From: UBA11524 sp963590165
GTDB taxonomy: Bacteria > Bacillota > Clostridia > Christensenellales > Aristaeellaceae
Assembly: GCA_963590165.1 (NCBI GenBank)
Contig: CAVANO010000045.1
Coordinates: forward strand, 62,001-126,000
DNA length: 64,000 nt
Direction: 5' to 3'
Shown here: in pieces, positions 26,325 to 35,699 of the stretch
Layout of the letters: every line of letters starts with the position of its first letter
How positions within the stretch are numbered: position 1 is the stretch's first letter
Program-made: the position numbers and the translations under genes
Notes under the pieces: model-generated
Databases searched by the model: none
What the model saw: only the letters and a program-made list of their open reading frames with translations
What the model was told of the DNA's origin: nothing

Positions 26325-27902
26325 TTACTTCAGCATGGATTCTTTCCAGGAGTCGAACGGCTTGATGCCCAGCAGACCAGCGACCGTCGGGGCAACGTTT
26401 GCCAGACCGAAGCCGGTGCCTTCCTTGAGCTCATGGCGCTCGTCCTTGTCATAGACGATGAAGGGAACAGGATTCAGGCTGTGCGCCGTGCGGACGCTGA
26501 TCTTGCCCTTCTTGTTCTTCTCCAGCATCTGGTCGGCATTGCCGTGGTCAGCGGTGACGCAGAGAATTGCACCGTACTCATCGCACGCCTTCTTTACGCG
26601 CGCAAGGCACAGATCAACGGATTCCACAGCGATTTCTGTCGCGAGCAGGTTGCCGGTATGGCCGACCATGTCACCATTGGGGTAGTTGCAGCGGATGAAG
26701 CCATACTTACCGCTCTTGATGGCGTCAATCACAAGGTCGGTGATTTCGGTTGCCTTCATCCACGGGCACTCATCAAAGGAGCGCACGTCAGAGGGCACTT
26801 CCACCCACGTTTCCAGTTCCTCGGAGAACTTTTCGGAGCGGTTGCCATTCCAGAAATACGTCACATGACCGTACTTCTGTGTTTCGGAGCAGGCAAATTC
26901 ATTCACGCCGTTCTTGACGAGCAACTCGGTCAGCGTGTTGCGGATTTCCGGCGGATTCACGAGGAAAGACTTCGGGATGCACAGGTCGCCGTCGTACTGC
27001 AGCATGCCGGCGTACTTCACTTTGGGCATCTCGCCGCGGTCGAACTTATCGAAGGTGCTGTCCCCGTCGAATGCCATGGAGATTTCCTGCGCGCGGTCGC
27101 CGCGGAAGTTGAACAGGATGACGCTGTCGCCGTCATGCATCTTGCCGACCGGCTGACCGTTCTCAGCGATGACAAACGCAGGCAGATCCTGGTCAATCAC
27201 GCCGGTTTCAGCGCGGTACGCCTCAATGGCTTCCTTCGCCGTTGCAAACTGGCGGCCGATGCCATGCACGTGGGTATCCCAGCCTGCTTTGACCATCGGC
27301 CAGTTCGCTTGATAACGATCCATGGTGATGGTCATGCGGCCGCCGCCGGACGCGATTTTGCCGTCAAACGTTGCATCGTTGAGGGAGGCGAGCGCGTCTT
27401 CGAGTTCCTGCACATACTCCAGCGCGGAGGTGGCAGGAACATCGCGGCCGTCCAGCAGGATGTGGCAGCGAACGCGCGCAACGCCCTCCTTCTTGGCTTC
27501 CTTGAGCATGGCAATCAGGTGGGAAATGTTGGAATGCACGTTGCCATCGGACAGCAGACCGATGAAATGCAGCGTGGCGTTGTTGTCCTTCAGGTCGCTG
27601 ACGAGGTTCTTCCATGCGTCAGAGGTATAAATCTTGCCGGATTCGATGGACTCGTTGACCAGCTTCGCACCCTGCGAATAAATCTGACCGCAGCCGAGTG
27701 CGTTGTGACCGACCTCGGAGTTGCCCATATCGTCATCGGACGGAAGACCGACGGCGGTGCCGTGTGCCTTGATAATCTGCCAGGGGCAGGTTTCTTTCAA
27801 TTCGTTCAGGGTCGGCGTTGTGGCTTTTTTGACCATGTTGCCGAGCTCTTCGTTCGTTTCACCCACGCCGTCCATGACGACGAGAACAACAGGCTTTTTC
27901 AT
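26325..27902 (-). CDS. gpmI: 2,3-bisphosphoglycerate-independent phosphoglycerate mutase
   Basis: Interconverts 3- and 2-phosphoglycerate in glycolysis; Mn-dependent alkaline-phosphatase-superfamily enzyme, 525 residues. Metal and catalytic motifs: LVVMDGVG (Asp), DDMGNSEVGHNALG (catalytic Ser in GNSEVGH), LLSDGNVHSN, HILLDGRDVP, FRGDRAQE, and CVTADHGNAD with RTAHSLNPVPF. Start ATG with an AGGAGG site. It is monocistronic, with a near-consensus promoter at 27968-27996. Confidence 0.96.
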   Translation of the reverse strand: MKKPVVLVVMDGVGETNEELGNMVKKATTPTLNELKETCPWQIIKAHGTAVGLPSDDDMGNSEVGHNALGCGQIYSQGAKLVNESIESGKIYTSDAWKNLVSDLKDNNATLHFIGLLSDGNVHSNISHLIAMLKEAKKEGVARVRCHILLDGRDVPATSALEYVQELEDALASLNDATFDGKIASGGGRMTITMDRYQANWPMVKAGWDTHVHGIGRQFATAKEAIEAYRAETGVIDQDLPAFVIAENGQPVGKMHDGDSVILFNFRGDRAQEISMAFDGDSTFDKFDRGEMPKVKYAGMLQYDGDLCIPKSFLVNPPEIRNTLTELLVKNGVNEFACSETQKYGHVTYFWNGNRSEKFSEELETWVEVPSDVRSFDECPWMKATEITDLVIDAIKSGKYGFIRCNYPNGDMVGHTGNLLATEIAVESVDLCLARVKKACDEYGAILCVTADHGNADQMLEKNKKGKISVRTAHSLNPVPFIVYDKDERHELKEGTGFGLANVAPTVAGLLGIKPFDSWKESMLK

Positions 27903-27967
27903 GGATGTGAATCCTCCTAATCAAAGCTTTTCTGGCAGGCATGAGCAGACGCTCAAACCCGATATAT

Positions 27968-27996
27968 AGAATAATCCTTTTGAATGCGGATGTCAA
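27968..27996 (-). promoter_or_regulatory. Strong promoter of gpmI
   Basis: Minus strand: TTGACA (27996-27991), 17-nt spacer, TATTCT (27973-27968). A perfect -35 and 17-nt spacing suit a highly expressed glycolytic gene. Confidence 0.82.
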
Positions 27997-28182
27997 GCGT
28001 TTAACGAATAAACACGCGGAGCTTGTCAGACTCCGTTTACTTGCTGCACTTTGCAAATTTCTCATGCGCATGCCGCGCGTTTCTTGATTTTGCTCTTTTC
28101 ATTCGGCGAAATTTGTGATAAACTGATATGTGTACGCTGCTCTCCGCTGAAATCGGTGCGGCAGCAGAAAGGGACGAAAACT

Positions 28183-28758
28183 GTGGGGAAAATCGCGGAC
28201 AAATATTTGAAGGACATTTGGAATGTGCCGAATGTGCTGACCATGCTGCGTCTGCTGCTGATTCCTGTTTTTGCCGGACTTTTTATCGCCGGTCAGAAGA
28301 AATGGGCGCTGGTGGTTTTCTGCATTGCAAGCATAACGGACTATTTGGACGGCTATCTTGCTCGAAAAAATAATCAGGTGACGGCATTCGGTAAGCTGGT
28401 TGACCCGTTGGCGGATAAGCTGATGGTCTGCACGGCACTGCTTGGTCAGGGCTTAAGCGGCGTCTTTCCGTGGTATGCGATCCTGATCGTGATGACGAAG
28501 GAAGTTGTCATGATTATCGGCGGTATTTACATGCTCAATCAGGGAATTGTCGTATATTCCAACATATTGGGTAAAGCGGCGCAGGTCTCCTTCATTGCCG
28601 CATTGATTCTGTCGTTCTGGCATGACGATTTTGCTGCCGCCTCGTTGCCGCTTGACCGTATCTTTCTGGGACTTGCTGTGCTGCTGGCGTTGGCGGCACT
28701 GGTGGATTATGCGATTGATGCGTATAAGAAGCTCCGCGAGCACAGAAAGGCGCAGTAA
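28183..28758 (+). CDS. pgsA: CDP-diacylglycerol-glycerol-3-phosphate 3-phosphatidyltransferase
   Basis: Integral membrane enzyme making phosphatidylglycerol-phosphate. 191 residues with the CDP-alcohol phosphotransferase motif D-x2-DG-x2-AR-x8-G-x3-D-x3-D, seen as TDYLDGYLAR...GKLVDPLADK, and about five membrane segments. I chose GTG at 28183, 8 nt after AAAGGGAC; it begins VGKIADKYLKDIWNVPN, as relatives do. An upstream in-frame ATG would add unrelated residues. Confidence 0.93.
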   Translation: MGKIADKYLKDIWNVPNVLTMLRLLLIPVFAGLFIAGQKKWALVVFCIASITDYLDGYLARKNNQVTAFGKLVDPLADKLMVCTALLGQGLSGVFPWYAILIVMTKEVVMIIGGIYMLNQGIVVYSNILGKAAQVSFIAALILSFWHDDFAAASLPLDRIFLGLAVLLALAALVDYAIDAYKKLREHRKAQ

Positions 28759-28800
28759 GCACAATTGGCGATGTGCAATGTACAATGTGTAATTTAAAAA

Positions 28801-28840
28801 CAGCCTGCACGGATTGAACTCCATGCAGGTTGCTTTTTTT
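28801..28840 (+). terminator. Terminator of pgsA
   Basis: CAGCCTGCA (28801-28809) pairs with TGCAGGTTG (28824-28832, one G-T pair), then CTTTTTTT. Confidence 0.88.
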
Positions 28841-28864
28841 GTCACGAGTAAATTTTCGAAAGAA

Positions 28865-28990
28865 CTCAACTGAAGTAAAAATCAGCCGAAGGCTGTCAGC
28901 CGAAGTGAAAATCAGCCGAAGTGAAAATCAACCGAAGGTTGTCAGTCGAAGTGAAGATCAGCCGAAGGCTGTCAGTCGAAGGCTGTCAGT
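28865..28990. repeat. Array of 14/16-nt GAA-triloop repeats (locus B of a dispersed family)
   Basis: Eight near-identical units, for example ATCAGCCGAAGGCTGT (28881-28896, repeated at 28957), ATCAGCCGAAGTGAAA (28911) and ATCAACCGAAGGTTGT (28927). Several fold into CAGCC-GAA-GGCTG; the 28927 unit keeps pairing as CAACC-GAA-GGTTG through two matched changes. The array runs from just beyond the pgsA terminator into the last codons of the convergent PQQ gene. On the minus strand the unit reads CACTTCGGCTGATTTT. Confidence 0.88.
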
Positions 28991-31900
28991 CGATCTTGAT
29001 GCCGTAGAGGAAACTTGTGCCCTTGCCGGTCGTGCCGATGACGAGGATGTTCTGGTAAACCGCGGGTGATGCCTCGATCGTGCCGTTGAGCTGCAGGGTG
29101 TTGACCGTTTCACCGGTCAGGCCGTCAAGCAGCATCAGCACGCCGTCGCTTGTCGCCTGAATAATCCAGCCCTTGCCTTCCTCATTGTAGATGGCAACAG
29201 GGGAGGAGTAGCTGTAGCTGCCAAGCGACTTGGTCCAGACAACCTTGCCCGTTTCCTTATTCAGTGCAATCAGCACACCGCTCTGTGCCTCGGTGCCCGT
29301 ACCCATCAGCGACTGACTGCCGGATTCCGTCAGGTAGGAGAGCGTGTAATACACCAGATCGTCCAGCTCATACTGACCGATGACAGGTGAAGCCATTGCG
29401 CCGGAAACGTAGTTCTTCTTCTTCGCGGCGTTTACGGCGTACGACCAGTCCTCTTTGCCTGTTTGCGCATTGTAGCGGCGGATGGTCACATCACCGTTCT
29501 TGGAGCGGTTGCATAGCGTATTCGCCGTGTACAGCCACAGATGCCCATCCTCATCGAAATCCAGCGCAATCGATGCCTTGACCGCATCCCCCGTTTCGAC
29601 TGCCCATACGGTGGACATGGTCGTCGTGTCGACGCAGCGCAGCACGCCCTGCAGATCCGCATAGAACACATGGTTGCCGTACATTGCAATGGACGATTCC
29701 ACCGCAACATATTCGTCCTTCTGGTTCTTCGTGCGGCTCTTCATCATGGTCGTTGTCGGGTTGACGCTCAGCTTTGCGCTGCCGTCATCGAGCTTCTGAT
29801 ACGATGTGTTCATGTGCACCGTATAGAGCATGCCGTTCGTGCCGGCAGTAATGTACGTATCGCTGTTGCGGTCGTATAGCGCCGAACCGTCGAACGCGCC
29901 GACCTCGTTATACGCGCGATCCTTCTTGCTGCCGCCGTCCAGACCGTCAATCGTGAGATTTTCCTTGTTGGTCAGCAGGTCGTAGAAATGCTGACCAATG
30001 TCGCCTGTCTTTGTGGCAAGCTTGCGCGCATACTGGCCGACTGTCATCATCGGGTACGCCAGCGCACTCAGGCTCGGTGTGGAGCGAATCGGATAGCCGA
30101 GGTTGATTGCTTCGCGCGTCTGACTGCCGTCATCGAGGTCAAGGAAGTAGATTTTGCCGTCCAGGCTGGCGGCGATGACTTCCTTGAGCGCCGTTTTTTC
30201 ACTCTTGCCGTCCAGTAATGTCATATCTTGACGCACTGTGCGAGCCCACTGCTCGATCACCGGCTGATTTCCCCAGGCGAAGCCGTAATACGTCTTGCTC
30301 TTGCCCTTCAGGCTGCCTGTTTCGACCGTCCAGAGAACGGACAACTGCGTGGCATCATCGACCGTGCCGACCGCTGCATTCTGGCGGAAGGCATTGCCGC
30401 GGTAGGTCAGCACACCGATTTTGCGCGTCGTGTAGTCATCACCCGCAGGCATGTTGATGACTTCATCCTCAGGACGCTCATAGTCCTCGACTGCCGTGCG
30501 GCTGGTTCCCTGATAGACGACTGTATTGGCAATCAGGGCAGGGTCAGCGCTTACGTCCGCCTCGAACACGAGCACAGGCGTTGGCGTGGCGGTCGGTGCC
30601 TCGGTGGGGGCTTTCGTCGGTGCTTCGGTGGGTACTTCTGTCTCGACAACCTCGATGACAAGCGCCTCGTCATCGGCTTCATCCTCGGAAACGAGCGCGA
30701 TGTCTTCGGTCGGCGCGATGGTCGGGGTGAGCGTCGGCACCTCGGTGTTGGCAATCGTGACCATCGGAATCGGCGAAGGCGTTGCAGTCGGCACCTCGGT
30801 CGGAATATCTGTCGGCTCAAGCGTCGGCGTTTCCGTCGGTGCATCTGTCACCACAATCACCGGCATTGCTGTCACAATTTCCGCAGATGACGCGCTGACC
30901 GTCGGCTCAGAGTCGAGGCCGGCGGTCAGTTCTTCGTTATCCAAGTCAATTGGATTGCTGCTTATCGTTGCTGTGTAACCTGTCGGAAGCGTGGAAATAG
31001 TGGCCGGCTGGTTGCCGCCAAGGCTCATCGTCTGGCGGAGCCCCGTCTTTACCCACGTTTCGTTTGAAAGAATTTCCGCCTCAATCGTGCCGGAATACGC
31101 TTCCGTCGTGGTGAGCGTGAAAATCCAGATAATCGTGTTGTCGGAGTTGACCTGCATCATTAGCGTTGTCGTATCAAACGCTGTTCCGTCATCAGCCACC
31201 ACGCGTACATCGGTCACGTTGCTGCTCGTTACGAGATTGAACGTGATTTGGTACGGCGAAACGGCGGACGTGATGGACGCGGTGAAGCCCGATGCGGTCG
31301 GCTCAACCGTTTGCGTGCTGTCGCGGTTGAAAAGCGAATTCAGCGGCGTCATGACCGACTGCTTGATGGTGCCGAGCACGCTTGTGTCATCATCCGGCAC
31401 GAGAATCAGCCCAAGGACACACAGCGCGAGCACCATCACGATGATGACAACAGCCGTCAGGATGCCTTTGCCCTTCTTCGGCTCGTTCTCCTCATCATAA
31501 TCATCCTGTTCACGCATGATTTCCTGCTGCAGATGCTGATTTCGCTCCTGCTCATTCGGATGCTGCACGTTCAGGCTGGTGCGCTTAATTGCCTCCTGCT
31601 GACGCTGGGCGGGGGACTTGACGCTCTCCATGCCTTCCAGCTTCACCGGACGGCGATTGACGCTTTTCGGCTGAGGCAGCCCCGTTTCAAGGGAACGGCT
31701 GCTCTGGCTCTGACCGGGCTGCGGAATGCCCTGTGACGGAACATCACGCCGCAGTACGTTCGGCATCGGCGAAACCGTATTTCCCTGCTTCTGCTCATTC
31801 CTCTGCGCCGAAGAACGGATGGGAGGCATCGTCTGCGTGGCGGCGACATCAATATCGGACGCACCGGACGCACCGGACGCACCGGACGCACCGGTCGCAC

Positions 31901-32060
31901 CGGATACAGGCACACTGCGTCCTGCTGTGCCAGCCGTCGATGACGCGGCGTTTTCCTCCTGCTGATAAATAGCTGAACGGCGGCGGCGCGGCGCGGCTGT
32001 TTCCTGCGTGGATGCCGCGTCAGGCTGCATCGCCTGATTCTGATCATTCTTCTGATCCAA
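28986..32060 (-). CDS. Membrane-anchored PQQ-like beta-propeller protein
   Basis: Large (1024-residue) envelope protein of unknown role. Order: disordered Gln/Arg-rich cytoplasmic region (1-198) with a GASGASGAS run at 54-69; one membrane segment (about 199-221); an extracytoplasmic beta-rich segment (about 240-370); a Thr/Pro-rich linker built from PTEAPT-like units (about 400-510); and a C-terminal PQQ-type propeller (blades such as GKIYFLDLDDGS, GVLRCVDTTT, GVLIALNKETGKVVW). The start is judged to be TTG at 32060, with AAAGGAG 9 nt upstream, because a strong promoter (32107-32135) sits inside the longer open frame. No catalytic motif is seen; a scaffold or cell-surface binding role is only inference. 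Confidence 0.82.
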   Translation of the reverse strand: MDQKNDQNQAMQPDAASTQETAAPRRRRSAIYQQEENAASSTAGTAGRSVPVSGATGASGASGASGASDIDVAATQTMPPIRSSAQRNEQKQGNTVSPMPNVLRRDVPSQGIPQPGQSQSSRSLETGLPQPKSVNRRPVKLEGMESVKSPAQRQQEAIKRTSLNVQHPNEQERNQHLQQEIMREQDDYDEENEPKKGKGILTAVVIIVMVLALCVLGLILVPDDDTSVLGTIKQSVMTPLNSLFNRDSTQTVEPTASGFTASITSAVSPYQITFNLVTSSNVTDVRVVADDGTAFDTTTLMMQVNSDNTIIWIFTLTTTEAYSGTIEAEILSNETWVKTGLRQTMSLGGNQPATISTLPTGYTATISSNPIDLDNEELTAGLDSEPTVSASSAEIVTAMPVIVVTDAPTETPTLEPTDIPTEVPTATPSPIPMVTIANTEVPTLTPTIAPTEDIALVSEDEADDEALVIEVVETEVPTEAPTKAPTEAPTATPTPVLVFEADVSADPALIANTVVYQGTSRTAVEDYERPEDEVINMPAGDDYTTRKIGVLTYRGNAFRQNAAVGTVDDATQLSVLWTVETGSLKGKSKTYYGFAWGNQPVIEQWARTVRQDMTLLDGKSEKTALKEVIAASLDGKIYFLDLDDGSQTREAINLGYPIRSTPSLSALAYPMMTVGQYARKLATKTGDIGQHFYDLLTNKENLTIDGLDGGSKKDRAYNEVGAFDGSALYDRNSDTYITAGTNGMLYTVHMNTSYQKLDDGSAKLSVNPTTTMMKSRTKNQKDEYVAVESSIAMYGNHVFYADLQGVLRCVDTTTMSTVWAVETGDAVKASIALDFDEDGHLWLYTANTLCNRSKNGDVTIRRYNAQTGKEDWSYAVNAAKKKNYVSGAMASPVIGQYELDDLVYYTLSYLTESGSQSLMGTGTEAQSGVLIALNKETGKVVWTKSLGSYSYSSPVAIYNEEGKGWIIQATSDGVLMLLDGLTGETVNTLQLNGTIEASPAVYQNILVIGTTGKGTSFLYGIKID
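31852..31905. repeat. 9-nt coding repeat in the PQQ-protein gene
   Basis: About five tandem copies of GCACCGGAC (last one GCACCGGTC), encoding the Gly-Ala-Ser triplets of the cytoplasmic tail. Likely length-variable by slippage, in steps of three residues that keep frame. Confidence 0.8.
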
Positions 32061-32106
32061 GGCTGTTTTCTCCTTTGCTCCGTTAGTTGCGCTCAGGCAT
32101 GAAATC

Positions 32107-32135
32107 ATTATACCCCATTCTATCTGGAATCTCAA
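32107..32135 (-). promoter_or_regulatory. Promoter of the PQQ-propeller gene
   Basis: Minus strand: TTGAGA (32135-32130), 17-nt spacer, TATAAT (32112-32107). Predicted start near 32100, about 40 nt before the TTG start codon; this argues against the longer frame. Confidence 0.8.
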
Positions 32136-32189
32136 GCCCTGAACCAGTACGAAATGTAAAAAAAGCGCCGCTTTCGACCGAAATTCGCC

Positions 32190-34685
32190 TTATTCTTCCT
32201 TCTTGACAACAATTTTGTCATTTTCGACACGCAGCGCTACACGGTCACCCAGCGCGATGCTGCCGCTGAGAAGCTCTTCGCTCAGCGTGTCCTCGACCGT
32301 GCGCTGAATCAGCCTGCGCAGCGGACGGGCACCGTACTTCGCATCGTAGCCTTCGCGCGTCAGCTTGTCCGTCACGTCTGCATCCCAGGTCATGGTGATG
32401 GCGCGCTCCCTCAGCCGTGCAGCGACTTGACCGAGCATCATATCGGCAATTGCATGGATTTCCGTCTCGCTCAGCGGATGGAACACAATCATTTCGTCGA
32501 CACGGTTGATGAATTCAGGGCGGAAAACATCCTTGACTGCCTTCATGACAGCGTCCTTCATGGCGTTATAGTTCGACGTGTCTGCCAGCGCCTTCGAGCC
32601 GAAGCCCATCGTGCGGCCTTCGCCGATGTCGTGTGCACCCGCATTGGACGTCATGACGATGATGGTATTCTTGAAGGATACCGTACGCCCTGTATTGTCC
32701 GTCAGCCGACCGTCCTCAAGCAGCTGCAGGAGGATGTTGAACACATCCGGATGCGCTTTCTCGACCTCATCGAGCAGCACGACGGAGTACGGCTTGCGGC
32801 GAACCGCTTCGGTCAGCTGACCGCCCTCCTCATAGCCGACATAGCCAGGCGGTGAGCCGACAAGACGCGAGGTCGTATGCTTCTCCATGTATTCGCTCAT
32901 ATCGACACGGATGACGGCGTTCTCATCGCCGAACATCGCCTCACCCAGCGCACGGCACAGCTCTGTTTTGCCCACGCCGGTCGGTCCTAAGAAGATGAAG
33001 CTGCCGATGGGACGCTTCGGATCCTTCAGTCCTGCTCTTGCACGGCGGATGGCGCGTGAAACGGCACTGATGGCTTCGTCCTGCCCGATAACGCGCCCGT
33101 GGAGCACCTCCTCCAGATGCAGCAGGCGATCCTTTTCGCTCTGCGTCATCTTCGTGACGGGAATGCCTGTCCAGCCGGAAACGATGGCTGCAACGTCATC
33201 CTCGCCAACGGAGAGTTCCTCCCTCGGCTGACCTTCGTCCCATGCTTCACGCTTCTTCGTGATTTCCATGCGCAGGCAGCGTTCTTCGTCACGGAGCTTC
33301 GCGGCCGTTTCGTAGTCCTGATGCGCGATGGCTTCCTTCTTGTCGGTCAGCACCTTTTCCAGCGCAACTTCCTGCTTGCGGACATCCGGCGGTGCAGTAA
33401 ATGCCTGAATGCGTACGCGCGAGCATGCCTCGTCCATCAGGTCAATCGCCTTGTCCGGCAGATATCTGTCCGCAATGTAACGTTCAGACAGCGTGACAGC
33501 TGTTTCAATGGCTTCGTCAGTGATATGCAGCTGATGGTGCTTCTCATAGCGCTCACGCAGCCCATGCAGGATGGCAAGGGTTTCTTCTGTCGTCGGCTCA
33601 CCGACCCTGACCGGCTGGAAACGGCGTTCCAGTGCGGCATCTTTCTCGATGTGCTTGCGGTATTCATCCAGCGTCGTTGCGCCGATGCACTGCAGCTCAC
33701 CGCGGGCAAGCGCAGGCTTCAGGATGTTTGCTGCATCGAGCGAGCCTTCCGCAGAACCTGCACCGACAATCGTGTGCATCTCGTCGATGAAGAGCAGTAC
33801 ATCACCTGCCTTGCGGATTTCTGCGAGGACATTCTTGAGCCGCTCCTCAAATTCGCCGCGGTATTTACTGCCGGCGACCATGCTGCCGATGTCGAGCGAG
33901 ATAATCCGCTTCGCCTTGAGCATATCGGGCACGTTATTCGCGACAATCCGCTGTGCAAGCCCTTCGACAACGGCACTCTTGCCGACGCCGGGTTCGCCGA
34001 TCAGCACGGGATTGTTCTTCGTCCGGCGAATCAAAATCTGAATCAGCCGCGTAATTTCGGCATCTCTGCCGATGACCGGATCAAGCTCGTCATTGCGGGC
34101 GCACTGCGTCAGGTCGCGTCCGTACTGCGCCAGCGCACTTTGTTCCTCCTTGCGGCGGGATTGCGGAGGCATCGGAACGCCCTGCGGACGATTATCGCCC
34201 GGCGCAGCGCCCTGTGCGGCAAAAGGTGCCTGTGCGCTTTGCTCCTCACGTTCCTTACGGATGGCGGACAGCAACTCATTGCGCACTTCTGCCGCATCAA
34301 CGCCGCTCTTGCGCAGCAGCTCAGCCGCCTTGCTTGCAGAGTTTGCCAGAATCGACAGCCACAGATGCTCTGTGCCAACGTACAGCTGACCAAGCCGCCT
34401 GCTTTCGATGACGCTGCCGTCCAGTACCCTCTTCGCACGCGGCGAAAATTCCACCGGCGCATGCCCCGGGTGCAGGCTGACTTCGTCATCAATCTGGTCG
34501 AGTACCTGTTTTACATCGTCTTTTGTGATGTGCTTGGCGACGCTTTCCGGTACGTCTTCGACGCTCAGCAGCCCATACAGAAAATGAAGTGTGCCGACGT
34601 ACATCTGGCTTTCGGACATGGCGCAGTCACGCGCTACCTGAAGTGCCTGCTGTGCACGCTTCGTAAATTGACCAAATAATGCCAT
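32190..34685 (-). CDS. clpC: ClpC AAA+ unfoldase
   Basis: Hsp100 unfoldase that feeds ClpP, including arginine-phosphorylated substrates marked by McsB. 831 residues: ClpN double repeat (1-145), D1 with GEPGVGKSA, linker/M domain carrying a UVR-like motif (EKVLTDKKEAIAHQDYETAA), D2 with GPTGVGKTE and sensor regions. Last gene of ctsR-mcsA-mcsB-clpC, 15 nt after mcsB. No strong terminator follows; a weak hairpin TTTCG-GT-CGAAA with a T-run lies downstream on the minus strand at about 32157-32185. Controlled by the CtsR operator at 36721-36737. Confidence 0.96.
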   Translation of the reverse strand: MALFGQFTKRAQQALQVARDCAMSESQMYVGTLHFLYGLLSVEDVPESVAKHITKDDVKQVLDQIDDEVSLHPGHAPVEFSPRAKRVLDGSVIESRRLGQLYVGTEHLWLSILANSASKAAELLRKSGVDAAEVRNELLSAIRKEREEQSAQAPFAAQGAAPGDNRPQGVPMPPQSRRKEEQSALAQYGRDLTQCARNDELDPVIGRDAEITRLIQILIRRTKNNPVLIGEPGVGKSAVVEGLAQRIVANNVPDMLKAKRIISLDIGSMVAGSKYRGEFEERLKNVLAEIRKAGDVLLFIDEMHTIVGAGSAEGSLDAANILKPALARGELQCIGATTLDEYRKHIEKDAALERRFQPVRVGEPTTEETLAILHGLRERYEKHHQLHITDEAIETAVTLSERYIADRYLPDKAIDLMDEACSRVRIQAFTAPPDVRKQEVALEKVLTDKKEAIAHQDYETAAKLRDEERCLRMEITKKREAWDEGQPREELSVGEDDVAAIVSGWTGIPVTKMTQSEKDRLLHLEEVLHGRVIGQDEAISAVSRAIRRARAGLKDPKRPIGSFIFLGPTGVGKTELCRALGEAMFGDENAVIRVDMSEYMEKHTTSRLVGSPPGYVGYEEGGQLTEAVRRKPYSVVLLDEVEKAHPDVFNILLQLLEDGRLTDNTGRTVSFKNTIIVMTSNAGAHDIGEGRTMGFGSKALADTSNYNAMKDAVMKAVKDVFRPEFINRVDEMIVFHPLSETEIHAIADMMLGQVAARLRERAITMTWDADVTDKLTREGYDAKYGARPLRRLIQRTVEDTLSEELLSGSIALGDRVALRVENDKIVVKKEE

Positions 34686-34700
34686 TCTATTTCCTCCGAT

Positions 34701-35699
34701 TTATGCCTGCTTGCTCAGCAACTCACGGACGCGGTCAGCACGTGCAGCATCGAGCGACGTGCCGCTCAGGTTTTCCTGCGCGTAGATGCACAGATGCGCG
34801 TCCTGCGCCTCCTCAAGCAGCTGGTCGACCTGCCTGAGTGCGACCGGCAGAAGCCCCATTGCTGCCCCCATGCGCAGGTTGCTGAACTGCTGATAGAATT
34901 CGTTCTTCGGCAGTACGCGTGCCTGCGTCAGGATGCCCCATGCGCGCCAGACCGTGTCCTCCGTTTCGACCTTGGAAGTGCTCAGCGCCTTTTCCTCCAG
35001 ATGCTTCTCCATCGCCGTCAGCCGCTGACCGACCGTTTCAACGGTAGCAATCAGCTCCTGTTCCGTGCGGCCGAGCGTCACCTGATTGCTGATTTGGTAG
35101 ATGTGCCCCAGTGCCTCGGCACCCTCGCCGTACACGCCGCGAATCGTCAGCCCGACCTTCGCGACCATCTGCCCGACATCGCCCATCTGCTTGCCTCTTG
35201 TCAGCAGCGGCAGGTGCAGCAGCTGCGATGCGCGCATGCCGGTGCCGGTGTTCGTCGGGAATGCCGTCAAATAGCCGAGCTGCTGGTCAAAAGCAAATTC
35301 GTTCTGCCGAGAAAGCATGTCGTCTGCCGAAAAGCATGCCGATGCCGCCGCAAGTAAGTCACTGCCTGTTCGAACTGCCTGAATGCGAAGGTGGTCATCC
35401 TCATTGACCATGATGCTCATGCTGTTGTCACGTCGGACGAACACGGCGGCAGTGTCCGGATTGCGCAGCAAATCACGGCTGATGAGGTGGCTCTCCGCCA
35501 TCGCGCGGCGGTTGATGTCACCGATGTCGCGCAGACGGAGCAGGTCGTACTTCTTTTCCTCGCCTGCCTGACGGATGGCACTTGCCGTGCGCAGGATGCA
35601 CGTTTCCGCCTGCTCCGGCTGAGATGCGAGGTCAAACGGCAAATCCTCGTAATTTCGTGCAAGGCGGACACGGGATGAAAGCACAATGTCAGACTGCAT
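34701..35699 (-). CDS. mcsB: Protein arginine kinase McsB
   Basis: Phosphorylates arginine side chains, marking proteins for ClpCP; needs McsA as activator. 332 residues, slightly shorter than typical (about 350-360). The phosphagen-kinase fold is recognised by IVLSSRVRLARNYEDLPF, VNEDDHLRIQ and the FPTNTGTGMRAS loop. Its ATG overlaps the mcsA stop by one base (TAATG). Cytoplasmic. Confidence 0.95.
   Translation of the reverse strand: MQSDIVLSSRVRLARNYEDLPFDLASQPEQAETCILRTASAIRQAGEEKKYDLLRLRDIGDINRRAMAESHLISRDLLRNPDTAAVFVRRDNSMSIMVNEDDHLRIQAVRTGSDLLAAASACFSADDMLSRQNEFAFDQQLGYLTAFPTNTGTGMRASQLLHLPLLTRGKQMGDVGQMVAKVGLTIRGVYGEGAEALGHIYQISNQVTLGRTEQELIATVETVGQRLTAMEKHLEEKALSTSKVETEDTVWRAWGILTQARVLPKNEFYQQFSNLRMGAAMGLLPVALRQVDQLLEEAQDAHLCIYAQENLSGTSLDAARADRVRELLSKQA

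Noticed and set aside
26304..27920. 538-codon plus-strand frame
   Set aside because: Exactly antisense to gpmI; long antisense frames arise from the G/C-rich third positions.
28016..28037. Inverted repeat CGGAG-N9-CTCCG between gpmI and pgsA as a terminator
   Set aside because: No T-run on either strand, and it lies upstream of both divergent genes.
28865..28990. Possible CRISPR array
   Set aside because: Units are 14-16 nt, directly abutting and without unique spacers; no cas genes in the window.
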